From Pseudomonadota bacterium (lineage in GTDB: Bacteria > Pseudomonadota > Gammaproteobacteria > Steroidobacterales > Steroidobacteraceae): a stretch of DNA of 64,000 nt. Positions 33,790-42,617 of the stretch are shown here, in pieces. A program made the translations under genes and the position numbers. The DNA lies in contig JAJZDW010000011.1 in the NCBI GenBank assembly GCA_021851405.1, forward strand, positions 1 through 64,000, given 5' to 3'. Under the pieces are notes generated by a model. That model did not search any database, was not told where the DNA came from, and worked only from the letters and a program-made list of their open reading frames with translations. Position 1 is the first letter of the stretch; each line of letters opens with the position of its first letter.

Positions 33790-35230
33790 GCTCGCCCTGG
33801 ACGCCTGTCGCGCTGTGCGGGGACGGGCCCGGAGGATTGAGCGACGGGCGCAACGACAGCCGCGCCGGACGATAGCCGTCGGTGAGGGTCTTCAGGAAGG
33901 CGATGACCTCGCCGATCTGCCGGCCGGTGAGTGCCGCTCGCTCGCCCGCTTGGCGGTTGAACGGCGCGTCCGTGGTGTCGACGTTGTGGCGATAGCGCTG
34001 CGGCAGGTCGTTGAACTTGACCACCTGCCCGGCGGCATTGCGCGGATAGAAGCGCCCCGGATGCAGGTCGCGATTGACGTACCAATCGAGGACCTGACGC
34101 AGTGTATGAAACACGCCGTTGTGAAAGAACACGTGACGGGTCGCCACGTTGCGCAGCGAGGGGGTGAGGAACATCCCGCAGTACTGGTGCTCGGTGCGCA
34201 GGTTCGCGCGGTACGGGCCGCACAGCCCGAGGTCGTAGTAGCGCGGGTTGCGGTTCGCCGGAATGGCCGGGTTGCGCGGCACACCGAGCGCCTCGTACTG
34301 AAAATCCGTCAGCAGCGGCGGCAGCCGATCCGGTCCCGGCCGATCGAGGTGGCAGGCCGCGCAGTTGCCCTTGTTCGGGTCGTTGAACAGCTCATAGCCG
34401 CGCAGCTCGGCCGGCGTGAAGCGCGCCTTGCCCTCGAGCCATGCATCGAACTTGCTCGAGAACGGATGGAAGCTCGGATCCTCAATCTCGAACCGCGCGA
34501 TGGCGAACATCGCCTCGGCGACCGCCAGGTGCGCGTTGTCGAACACCGCCGGTCCGAACAGCCGCAGGAAGGTCTGCGCGTAGGGTCCGCGGCGCAGTTT
34601 GGCCGCCACCACTCGCGCGCTACCGCCGTCCATCTCCGCCGGGTTGTAGAGCGGTCCGTTCGCCTGCTGCTCGAGCGTGTTGACCCGCCCGTCCCAGAAC
34701 AGACCGCCCTGCGGCACGAGGTTGACGGCTGCGGCAAACGGCTGGCCCGCACTCTTTCGCACCCGGCGGTGGGTGGCCGCAGCGCGCACCTGGCGCCCCA
34801 GAGGCACCGGGATGTCGGTGCCGTTCTGCAGGTCCGGACCGATCGTGAACGGCGGCTGGCGGTACAGATAGCGCAGGGAGGGCACGGCGCGAACGCCCGG
34901 GGTGTGCAGAGTCGGTCCGCCGAGGGCCACCGAGGCGACGCCCGGCGGGCCGTAGGCCTGCGCGGGGCTGTGACAGGTGGCACACGAGAGCCGCCCGGAG
35001 CCCGACAGGCGCGGATCGAAGAACAGGTGCCGCCCGAGCCGCGCCACCGCCGAGAGCGGACGCACCGGCGGTAAGCGCAGTGTCACCGGGTCGGGATTGA
35101 ACCCCGCGGCGAGCAGGCGCTGGGCACGGATCGCGGCGCGCTCGATCCGCACCCCACGGGCGGCGCCCAGAGTCGGCAGCAGCGCCCCGAGCAGCGCCGC
35201 GGCCGCGAGCCGCCTCGGCGCAGGGCGCAT
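33749..35230 (-). CDS. Dihaem cytochrome c peroxidase / MauG-like protein
   Basis: 493 residues; signal peptide with cleavage near GAARG at about residue 24. Two haem c sites: LSCATCHSPAQAYG (N-terminal) and GNCAACHLDRPG (C-terminal). GLFWDGRVNTLEQQANGPLY is the W-containing loop typical of the family, and TPSLRNVATRHVFFHNGVFH provides probable distal haem ligands. The C-terminal 30 residues are Pro/Arg-rich and unlike the family, and overlap the GNAT gene, so the coding end may be overextended by mutation. Acts in the periplasm, reducing peroxide or oxidising an unknown partner. Starts four bases after the phosphoesterase stop. Confidence 0.9.
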   Translation of the reverse strand: MRPAPRRLAAAALLGALLPTLGAARGVRIERAAIRAQRLLAAGFNPDPVTLRLPPVRPLSAVARLGRHLFFDPRLSGSGRLSCATCHSPAQAYGPPGVASVALGGPTLHTPGVRAVPSLRYLYRQPPFTIGPDLQNGTDIPVPLGRQVRAAATHRRVRKSAGQPFAAAVNLVPQGGLFWDGRVNTLEQQANGPLYNPAEMDGGSARVVAAKLRRGPYAQTFLRLFGPAVFDNAHLAVAEAMFAIARFEIEDPSFHPFSSKFDAWLEGKARFTPAELRGYELFNDPNKGNCAACHLDRPGPDRLPPLLTDFQYEALGVPRNPAIPANRNPRYYDLGLCGPYRANLRTEHQYCGMFLTPSLRNVATRHVFFHNGVFHTLRQVLDWYVNRDLHPGRFYPRNAAGQVVKFNDLPQRYRHNVDTTDAPFNRQAGERAALTGRQIGEVIAFLKTLTDGYRPARLSLRPSLNPPGPSPHSATGVQGERARRSDHPCGHCG

Positions 35231-35234
35231 CCGC

Positions 35235-36884
35235 TCAGGCGCCAGTCCCGCGGCGCGGCGCGAGGGGCTCGCCGGTGCGGCCGTTGAGCGGCAGCGGCGC
35301 GGCCGGCTGACGCCGCCTGAAGTCGAACAGGTTCATGATGCTGCCGGCGGTCGCATCGAATGACCCGTCGCCGAGCCGCTCGCCGCCGAGCCAGTTGTCC
35401 TCGATGAAGCGCACCACGGAGGCCTGCGAGATGCGCGTGTGGCTCACGTAGTTGACCTTGGCATACGGGGAGATCACGAAGAACGGTATCCGGGTGCCCG
35501 GACCGCAGCGGCCATTGACGGGCTTGCCCCGCACCCCCGCGAGCGGGACGCCGTGGCCGCACACGCCCGGCCCGTCGAGCCGATCCGCGCTCTTGTCGTA
35601 GGAAGGGTTGGTGGGCGTGGCGAAGGCGTGATCGTACCAGCCGTCGGAATCGTCCCAGGTAATGATCACCGCGGTGCTGCGCCAGGCCGCGCTGCGCTCC
35701 AGGCGGTTCACCACCCGCACGATCCAGGCCTGCTCATCGAGCGGGTCGGAGTACCCGGCATGCCCATCTTCGTAGCCCGGCGCCTTCAGATAGGAGACTG
35801 CCGGGAGATTGCCGGCGTGCAGCGCGGCGAAGAAATCCCCCAGACCGTACTCGTGATTGGCCGGATCGCGCCGGCCATCGGCATCGTAGGTGTACCCGAC
35901 TGCGCGGACCGAGGCGGGCAGCGCATGCGTCGGATTGGCGGTCGCTTTGAAGTACTGGAACCAGTTGTGGTGCGGGATGTAGTCGCGCACCTTCTGCCCG
36001 ACCACCGTCGAGTAGGTGCTGCGCCGACAGCCGCGCGTGCCGTTGGGGTTGGTGCGCGCCAGGTCGAACCCTCCCATGAATCCGCCCCAGCTCACCCCGT
36101 GCGCCGTGAGCAACTCGCCAATGTTCCGGCCGAGCATGCGGACCTGGTTGGCGTGGCTCGAGCACACGTCGTAGGCCGGATCGACGTCGCTCACCAGGCC
36201 GTAGCCGCCCGCCCCATCGGCGATGTAGTAGCGGTGCGTGGTGCTCGCCACCAGCCGAACCCCGTCGGTCTGCCCCGAGACCACCTCGAGCGCCCCGGGG
36301 GTCGAAGGTCCGTACGTGTCGGTGTAGGCGTCATCGCTCATCGCGAAGTGCTGCGCATAGTTCCACAGCGCCGTGACGGTGTTGCCGTCGAAGTAGCCCA
36401 TGACCTGGCCCGGCGTGCCAAACGCACCGGCGCCACCCGGTGTGCCCCGCCCGGTGTGCAGCGGGAACAGGTCCGCCGCCCCGCCGTCATAGGCGAGCTG
36501 CTCGGCGGTGTAGCCGTGATTCTGGTCGGCGGTCGCCGCCTGCGCGCGATCGAGCCGAAAGGGATTGGTGGCGCCGCGGCCGTTGCGCCGGTTCAGGTTC
36601 GGGTTGTGGGTGAGCAGCCGCCCGCCCAGCAGGTTGTTCACCGCGGGGGTGCCCGGCGCGGCCGTGAAGCGCGGCTCACCGGGCGGATTGGCCGCGTGCG
36701 GGTAGGTCGCAAAATAGTGATCGAACGAGACGTTCTCATCGAAGATCACCACCAGGTGCTTGATCGGCGTGCGGGTCGCCTCACGCCCCGCCGGCACCTC
36801 GCGCCCGTGTGCCGAGACGCCCGGTGCGGCGGCGAGTAGGGCGAGTCCGAGCAGCGCCGGGAGACCGTTCAAGGGAGAACGCAT
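35235..36884 (-). CDS. Phosphoesterase family protein (AcpA / phospholipase C-like), secreted
   Basis: 549 residues from the ATG at 36,884, with GAGG upstream. Signal peptide MRSPLNGLPALLGLALLAAA, cleavage near VSAHG. The family metal site is shown by HLVVIFDENVSFDHYFATYP, YGPSTPGALEVVSGQ, VIITWDDSDGWYDHAF and GPGTRIPFFVISPYAKVNYV. Such enzymes hydrolyse phosphate esters or phospholipids outside the cytoplasm. The upstream frame stays open for 200 codons but without similarity. It is followed directly by the dihaem peroxidase gene; the pairing of the two is seen in other proteobacteria by recollection only. Confidence 0.9.
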   Translation of the reverse strand: MRSPLNGLPALLGLALLAAAPGVSAHGREVPAGREATRTPIKHLVVIFDENVSFDHYFATYPHAANPPGEPRFTAAPGTPAVNNLLGGRLLTHNPNLNRRNGRGATNPFRLDRAQAATADQNHGYTAEQLAYDGGAADLFPLHTGRGTPGGAGAFGTPGQVMGYFDGNTVTALWNYAQHFAMSDDAYTDTYGPSTPGALEVVSGQTDGVRLVASTTHRYYIADGAGGYGLVSDVDPAYDVCSSHANQVRMLGRNIGELLTAHGVSWGGFMGGFDLARTNPNGTRGCRRSTYSTVVGQKVRDYIPHHNWFQYFKATANPTHALPASVRAVGYTYDADGRRDPANHEYGLGDFFAALHAGNLPAVSYLKAPGYEDGHAGYSDPLDEQAWIVRVVNRLERSAAWRSTAVIITWDDSDGWYDHAFATPTNPSYDKSADRLDGPGVCGHGVPLAGVRGKPVNGRCGPGTRIPFFVISPYAKVNYVSHTRISQASVVRFIEDNWLGGERLGDGSFDATAGSIMNLFDFRRRQPAAPLPLNGRTGEPLAPRRGTGA

Positions 36885-37073
36885 GCGGATGTTCCTCGGT
36901 GAAGGTGAAGGATCCCGGTGAAGCCAGCGCCGCTTCTGCCCGGACTCCTGCGGGCGCGCCGAGGCTACCGGCGCAGTGTGACCGATCGATGACAGGTCGC
37001 CTACCCCGGGGGGCGGGGTGACCCCCGGCGCGCAAGCGCCTATGATCCTCGACCCCGTCTCCAGCGATTCGGC

Positions 37074-37934
37074 GTGTCCTTCACGATGCCCAGCGCACTC
37101 CTCGCAGCGCACCCGGCGGCCGTCCGCCTCGGCGGCTTCCTTGGCGTTTTCGTGCTCATGGCGCTGTGGGAGCGGCTCGCGCCGCGCCGCCGACTGGATC
37201 AGCCGAAGGCGGTACGCTGGCTGAATAACCTCAGTCTCATCGCCACCGATACGCTGGTGGTGCGCCTGGTGCTGCCCGGCGCGGCGCTCGCCACCGCCCT
37301 GTTCGCCGCCGAGCACGGCTGGGGAGTGCTGCGGCTGCTCGCGCTGCCGGCGCCGATGCGCCTGCTGCTGACGCTCGCGGCGCTGGATCTGACCATTTAC
37401 CTGCAGCACGTGCTGCTGCATGCCGTTCCGGCGCTGTGGCGACTGCACCGCGTGCATCACGCGGACCTCGACTTCGATGTCACCACGGGGGTGCGCTTCC
37501 ATCCGCTGGAGATCCTCCTGTCTCTGTGGATCAAATGCGCCGCGATCGCACTCCTCGGCGCCAGCCTCAGCGCGGTGCTACTGTTCGAGGTGGTGCTCAA
37601 TGCCAGCTCGATGTTCACGCACGGCAACGTCAAGCTGCCGGCGCGCCTCGAGGCGATGCTGCGCTGGCTGCTGGTCACGCCCGAGATGCACCGCGTGCAT
37701 CACTCCATCGAAACCGATGAGATGAACCGCAATTTCGGCTTCAACCTGTCCTGGTGGGACCGCCTGCTCGGCACCTATCGTGCCGCCACGCGCACGCCCC
37801 AGGATCGGATGGCGATCGGACTGACCGGCTGGCGCGATGCACGCCGGTGCGATCGGCTGGCCGGGATGTTGATGATGCCCTTTGCCGCTGACGCCCCCGT
37901 GGCCCCCCGCCGCACCAGGACTGAACACCCATGA
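37074..37934 (+). CDS. Fatty acid hydroxylase / sterol desaturase family membrane protein
   Basis: 286 residues, about five membrane helices. The di-iron histidine clusters are intact: LQHVLLHAVPALWRLHRVHH (HxxxH and HxxHH) and PEMHRVHHSIETDEMNRNFG, plus TGVRFHPLE. Enzymes of this type oxidise lipid substrates at the membrane; the substrate is unknown. Start is GTG 37,074 or ATG 37,086; neither has a clear ribosome binding site. Its last four bases (ATGA) overlap the VTT-protein start. It is divergent from the phosphoesterase gene. Confidence 0.9.
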   Translation: MSFTMPSALLAAHPAAVRLGGFLGVFVLMALWERLAPRRRLDQPKAVRWLNNLSLIATDTLVVRLVLPGAALATALFAAEHGWGVLRLLALPAPMRLLLTLAALDLTIYLQHVLLHAVPALWRLHRVHHADLDFDVTTGVRFHPLEILLSLWIKCAAIALLGASLSAVLLFEVVLNASSMFTHGNVKLPARLEAMLRWLLVTPEMHRVHHSIETDEMNRNFGFNLSWWDRLLGTYRAATRTPQDRMAIGLTGWRDARRCDRLAGMLMMPFAADAPVAPRRTRTEHP

Positions 37935-38602
37935 CTCGAGCCACCCTCATTCGCTCGGCGATCGCCGTGCTGCTCGTGGCGGGAGCCGCCTGGGCCTTGA
38001 CGCACCGCGGGGACTTCGACACCCAGTCCCTCAGCGCCGCCATCCACCGCGCCGGTCCCTGGGGGCCGATCGCCTTCATCGTCCTCTACGCGGCGGCCAC
38101 CGTCGCGCTGCTGCCCGGAACGATTCTGACGCTCGCCGGCGGTGCGCTGTTCGGACCGCTCGCCGGTACGCTCTACAACCTCACCGGCGCGACGCTCGGC
38201 GCCACGGGAGCGTTTCTCGTCTCGCGCTATCTTGCCGCCGAGTGGGTTCGCCGGCGGCTCGGGCCGCGCACCGAGCAGATCATCGCCGGGGTCGAGCGCG
38301 AGGACTGGCGATTCGTGGCCTTCGTGCGCCTCGTGCCGCTGGTTCCCTTCAACTTGCTCAACTACGCCCTCGGTTTGACGCGAATCCGCCTCTCCCGATA
38401 TGTGCTGGCGTCCTATCTGGCGATGTTGCCCGGGACGCTCGCCTATACGTATCTTGGCTACGCAGGCCGCAGCGCGCTGTCGGGACACAGAGACTGGATC
38501 CGTACCGGACTGATCACCCTGGCCTTACTCGCGTGCGTCGCGTTCTTGCCGCGCATTCTGCGCAAGACTCGAGGATTCATGAGCTCGAACGCTCAGAAAT
38601 AA
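37931..38602 (+). CDS. TVP38/DedA-type VTT-domain membrane protein
   Basis: 223 residues, about five membrane segments. The VTT signature includes LLPGTILTLAGGALFGPLAG, YNLTGATLGATGAFLVSRYL and FVAFVRLVPLVPFNLLNYAL, GLTRIRLSRYVLASYLAML, PGTLAYTYLG. DedA/TVP38 proteins are implicated in lipid translocation across the inner membrane, which fits its overlap with a lipid hydroxylase gene. A 400-base gene-free interval with a perfect 14-bp hairpin follows. Confidence 0.9.
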   Translation: MTRATLIRSAIAVLLVAGAAWALTHRGDFDTQSLSAAIHRAGPWGPIAFIVLYAAATVALLPGTILTLAGGALFGPLAGTLYNLTGATLGATGAFLVSRYLAAEWVRRRLGPRTEQIIAGVEREDWRFVAFVRLVPLVPFNLLNYALGLTRIRLSRYVLASYLAMLPGTLAYTYLGYAGRSALSGHRDWIRTGLITLALLACVAFLPRILRKTRGFMSSNAQK

Positions 38603-39005
38603 TTTCACGGAACGCACCGCGCGCCGGGAGCGCACCGGATGATCGGGCGGGAACTCCCCCTGGAGCGCAGGCCCGGTTGCGGGTGCTAGACGCTGCGCTG
38701 CGCGCGCTGAGATTGCGCGTCTGATCGGACGCGCCGCGCCGCTACGGCGCACCGCACATCAGACTGCCCGTGACCTCAGATCGCAGCGAGCGGCACCGCG
38801 GTGACTTGAGGCACCTGTCCGCCCGAGGCCACGGCACTCAACCGGCCAGAGTGCGCGCGCGCCGATGAGGGCGCATTCGCTGGCCTCGTGACCGGCCCGC
38901 GGAAACGCCGCAACCCCGTCACTCGGCAGTTCTCATACGCACCGGCTCCGGCTGCTGAAGTCGCAGCCGGAGCCGGGCCGATTCATCAGACCGAATGGTC
39001 CTGAA
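38603..39005. other. Convergent intergenic interval
   Basis: Lies between the VTT gene and the 3' end of the TonB-dependent receptor. Besides the strong hairpin at 38,942-38,976 no gene or RNA is recognised. Confidence 0.45.
38942..38976. terminator. Perfect 14-bp hairpin after the receptor gene
   Basis: CCGGCTCCGGCTGC and GCAGCCGGAGCCGG form a mismatch-free stem with a 7-base loop, 30 bases beyond the receptor stop. No T-tract; placed between convergent genes it can serve both directions. Confidence 0.55.
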
Positions 39006-42000
39006 TCAATCGAAGTTGGCCGTGAAACCCACGAAATACTGCCGACCGAAGATGTCGTAGGTGGCCGCATCCGTCAGCAACGGCGCGCCTGCCACGAACG
39101 GCTCCATCTTGTCGAACAGGTTCGTGATTCCAGCCCTCACCTGCAGTTGCGAAGTGACCTGATAATGGGCATTCAGGTCGAAGTAGCTGTACGCCGGAAC
39201 ACCCGCATCACCGCTATTCACACCGTCCATCAGATCGGTCATCGAGGAGATGAACCGCCAGTGCAGGGCCACCCCGAGCGGACCATTGGCATATCCGAGC
39301 ATCGTATTGGCCTTCCAGCTCGGATGCGAGAGGTCGGAAATACTCGCTCCGTCCGCCGCGATCGCCGAATAGGTATCCGCGATCGAACCGGCCAGATTCA
39401 CACTCGGCGTACCCAACCCCGCCACTCGCAGCGAGCGCAGGTACGACACGTACGTCTGCAACATCACCCGTCCCGACCGGTTCGACAATCCGAGCGCGCG
39501 CAGCGGGAAGCCCCAGTGCGCCTGGATATCCACCCCATCGGTGGTAAACGAACCGATGTTCTCCTCGAACGTCTTCAGAGTCGCCAGCGTTCCGGTGGTC
39601 TGATCACGCGAGATCTGCTGGCAGAAGTAGTTGCTGTTCGAATAGGTGGGATTGGCACCATTCGCATTGAAGCAGCTCTGCAGCACCAGGTCGCCGGTCA
39701 CGGCACCGACCGCACCATTGATCTTGATGTGGTAGTAATCCACCGACCCACCCAGATCACGATCCAGGCTCCCGTGGAAATGCGGCGTCAGAACGAAGCC
39801 GAACGTATAGGTGTCCGCCACCTCCGGCTTCAACTGGGTGTTGCCGGTATAGACACCATTTGCAGACGCCTCGCCGTACGAATATGACGAGAGCAGACCG
39901 CTCGGCACCCCCTGCGCCTGACACAGTGCCGCGACCTGGGCCGCATTGGCTCCAGTTCGGTAGGAACTGTTGTAATCGCACGGATCACCGGAAATCGGCA
40001 CCTGCGCCTGAATCGACGGATTGTAGAGATCCTGCAGGCTCGGCGCCCGGAAGGCCCGCTGGAAGCCACCGCGGAAGGTCACGGCGTTGTTCACCTCCCA
40101 ATGCAGATCCGCCATGAAGGTGTTTGCGCCGCCGAACAGGTCATACTGCGAATGCCGGCCCGCGATGTCCATCGACACATCTTTCGCGAAGGGCATATTT
40201 TGCAGCAGCGGCACGCGCACCTCGGCGTACACCTCGCGAACGTTCTGGGTGCCGCTCGTCGAGGAGGCCAGATCGTAAGAGGGCGAGATGATCTGCTGCG
40301 GCAGGTTCGGCGCGAACGCCGGCAGGGTGTTCACCGCCGGATTGATCAGCGGAGAGGCCTGATAGTTGAAGGCATCGCCGCGGTAGTCCGCGCCGAGGGC
40401 GAACTTCAGCTTGCCTTCGGGCAACGTCCAGAGCGTGCCACTGATGTCGCCCTCGAAGTATTTCTGCGTCAACACCGAGACGTTCTTCGCCGTCCCGTTG
40501 ACGTACTCGAGGCACCCCTTGCTCAGCGGATGATTTCCGAGCGGATCCCACGCATAGCCGACGCACGAATTGCCACTGCCGCCCAGATAGTTCGCCGTGC
40601 CATACATGATGGTCTCGAGCGCCGGGAGATTGATGGTATTCGTCTCGTAATTGTTGAAATTCGTCTGGCCGTACGATCCGAATACATTCCACCTGACGCT
40701 GGTCGTGCCGACCGCACCCTTCAGGCCCGCCGTCAACTGGTAGTCGTTGTAGTCGAATTGCTCGACGCGAGGACCGAACTGAGTCGCCCACTGCTCGACC
40801 ACCAGCGGCCCGTTGCTCGGGGTCGTCTGGGCCCCAATCAGCGTCTGCAGCGACGGATTGTTCTGCACGAACGGATTGTTCAGCGGAACCAGAAGGGGCT
40901 TCGGGTTTCCGTTGAAGAACGCCCCGCCCTGCAGATCCTGTGCAGTCGAGTGCATGAAGTTGATCTGCCCGTACGCCTGAACGTCGTGATTGAGCTGGTA
41001 CGTCACGTGTGCGAACAGGTTGTAGCGCCGCGACGGCACCTGCGCTGCGAAATACGGCCCAAGCTCAGCGACGATCTGCTGGCAGTTCGGGCTGATGGCG
41101 AGGCCCGCGGTCTGACCGGTCGGCCGATAGTTCTGCACGCAGTTGGGGGCATCCCCCGTCGTGAAGATCGACCCGTCGTTGTTCACGCCGAGGAAGCCCG
41201 GATACGTCCCGGTGCCGCTCAACGGCGTGGTCCCCGGGTATTGTCCGAGCACGGCATTGACGGCCGAGACCGGCACGCCGCCCAGGGCGAAGCGCCCCTC
41301 CGGCGGGAACGGAACGGTACGTGCGAATTGCGGGCTGTTGAAGAACGAGAGCTGTTGACCCGTGACCGAGCCGCGCTCGTTGTATTCCATGTCGACGACG
41401 GCATTACCCTTGCGATGCGCGAAGTTCCCCCCCATCAGCACGCTGAAGGAGTCTTCCTGGCCGTAGCCATGCGTCGAGGCGCCGTGCTGATAGGACAGCT
41501 GGATGCCGCTGAAATGCTGACGCAGGCGGAAATTGACCACACCGGCGATTGCATCGGAGCCGTAGACCGCCGATGCACCACCGGTAATGACGTCGACGTT
41601 CTTGATCAACGCCATCGGGATCGTGTTCAGGTCCACGGTTCCGGCCGGACTCGTCGGCACCATCCGTTGGCCATCGAGCAGCACCAGCGTGCGCTCCGCA
41701 CCGAGACCGCGCAGGTCGGCATACGATTGCCCGCCCTGGAACCCGGTCGCACCCTGAACGTCGCCGACTTCGGTCTGACCCTGGCCGGCGGCAAACTGCG
41801 GCATCTGACCGAGCGCGGTGTCGAGGGAGACCTGTCCGGCGGAGTCGATTTGCCCGGCGCCCACGGTCACCAGCGGGCTCGAGGAGGTGTCGCTGCGACT
41901 GGCGATCAAGCTGCCGGTCACCAGAACTTCAGCGAGCGAACCTTGCTGCGCGCCCGGGGACGACGCGGCGGGCTGCGGCAGGGCCTGCGGTGGCGGATCG

Positions 42001-42461
42001 TTGCTGGCCGACGGATCGCCCGCCGGAGGATCGCCCGCGGCCGTTGTGGCCGAGGCGCTCGGGGGGTCACTGCCGAGGTCCGCGGGGGTCACGCCGCGCT
42101 TGAGGATCATCAGCGCGCCCGTGGGCGAGCGCTTCACCGTCAGGTGCGTGCCGGAGAGCAGGTGGGCCAGTGCGTCCTGGGCGGTGTAGTCCCCGACCAG
42201 AGAAGCCGCCGGGGACCCGGCGACCATGGACTGGGTGAAAATCACGTCCTTGCCGCACACCTGCGCATAGGTCTGCAGGGCGTCGGACAGCGACTGGTGA
42301 TTGATTTCAAAGTGAAACAGCCGGCCGTGCGCGGCGGCGGCGGTGGCCATGAGACCGGCCACGGTCGTAAAGACCGCGCGGGCCAGCGGCCGCTGCACGC
42401 GGCCCACGACCGGACCGCGCTTGCCGCGCGAGGCGGCCGACGATGAATCGGACTTGAACAT
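39006..42461 (-). CDS. TonB-dependent receptor with N-terminal STN signalling domain
   Basis: 1,151 residues from the ATG at 42,461 (a run of G directly upstream). Signal region ends about AAAAHG near residue 37. The STN domain (about 40-115) reads INHQSLSDALQTYAQVCGKD to DALAHLLSGTHL. A Pro/Ala/Ser linker precedes the plug (LAEVLVTGSLI, DLRGLGAERTLVLLDGQRMV, ITGGASAVYGSDAIAGVVNF). The barrel ends DIFGRQYFVGFTANFD with the terminal aromatic region. The STN domain normally contacts FecR to signal substrate binding, and sigma and fecR genes lie directly upstream. The large barrel resembles carbohydrate or peptide importers more than small siderophore receptors (inference). Substrate unknown. 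Confidence 0.93.
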   Translation of the reverse strand: MFKSDSSSAASRGKRGPVVGRVQRPLARAVFTTVAGLMATAAAAHGRLFHFEINHQSLSDALQTYAQVCGKDVIFTQSMVAGSPAASLVGDYTAQDALAHLLSGTHLTVKRSPTGALMILKRGVTPADLGSDPPSASATTAAGDPPAGDPSASNDPPPQALPQPAASSPGAQQGSLAEVLVTGSLIASRSDTSSSPLVTVGAGQIDSAGQVSLDTALGQMPQFAAGQGQTEVGDVQGATGFQGGQSYADLRGLGAERTLVLLDGQRMVPTSPAGTVDLNTIPMALIKNVDVITGGASAVYGSDAIAGVVNFRLRQHFSGIQLSYQHGASTHGYGQEDSFSVLMGGNFAHRKGNAVVDMEYNERGSVTGQQLSFFNSPQFARTVPFPPEGRFALGGVPVSAVNAVLGQYPGTTPLSGTGTYPGFLGVNNDGSIFTTGDAPNCVQNYRPTGQTAGLAISPNCQQIVAELGPYFAAQVPSRRYNLFAHVTYQLNHDVQAYGQINFMHSTAQDLQGGAFFNGNPKPLLVPLNNPFVQNNPSLQTLIGAQTTPSNGPLVVEQWATQFGPRVEQFDYNDYQLTAGLKGAVGTTSVRWNVFGSYGQTNFNNYETNTINLPALETIMYGTANYLGGSGNSCVGYAWDPLGNHPLSKGCLEYVNGTAKNVSVLTQKYFEGDISGTLWTLPEGKLKFALGADYRGDAFNYQASPLINPAVNTLPAFAPNLPQQIISPSYDLASSTSGTQNVREVYAEVRVPLLQNMPFAKDVSMDIAGRHSQYDLFGGANTFMADLHWEVNNAVTFRGGFQRAFRAPSLQDLYNPSIQAQVPISGDPCDYNSSYRTGANAAQVAALCQAQGVPSGLLSSYSYGEASANGVYTGNTQLKPEVADTYTFGFVLTPHFHGSLDRDLGGSVDYYHIKINGAVGAVTGDLVLQSCFNANGANPTYSNSNYFCQQISRDQTTGTLATLKTFEENIGSFTTDGVDIQAHWGFPLRALGLSNRSGRVMLQTYVSYLRSLRVAGLGTPSVNLAGSIADTYSAIAADGASISDLSHPSWKANTMLGYANGPLGVALHWRFISSMTDLMDGVNSGDAGVPAYSYFDLNAHYQVTSQLQVRAGITNLFDKMEPFVAGAPLLTDAATYDIFGRQYFVGFTANFD

Positions 42462-42572
42462 GGGTTCCCCCCCAAAAATGGATTGCAAATCGCAACACCG
42501 GCCCGCTCAGACTTTTCGGGCCGTTAGAGGAGAAGACGCCGCAATGAGACAGATCCTCCTGGCGCGTGTCGT

Positions 42573-42611
42573 TTTTTGTAAAAAAACAACGGCGGACGGT
42601 GCCGCCCGCCG
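42573..42611 (-). terminator. Rho-independent terminator between fecR and the receptor gene
   Basis: On the minus strand CGGCGGGCGG pairs with CCGTCCGCCG (one mismatch, 2-base apex), followed at once by a TTGTTTTTTT tract. It lies seven bases after the fecR stop. The receptor must therefore be transcribed mainly from its own promoter in the 110 bases that follow, as in sigma-controlled receptor genes. Confidence 0.75.
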
Positions 42612-42617
42612 GCCGAC

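Noticed and set aside
40101-42446. A 781-codon plus-strand open frame opposite the TonB receptor
   Set aside because: Antisense shadow; receptor plug and barrel motifs define the coding strand.
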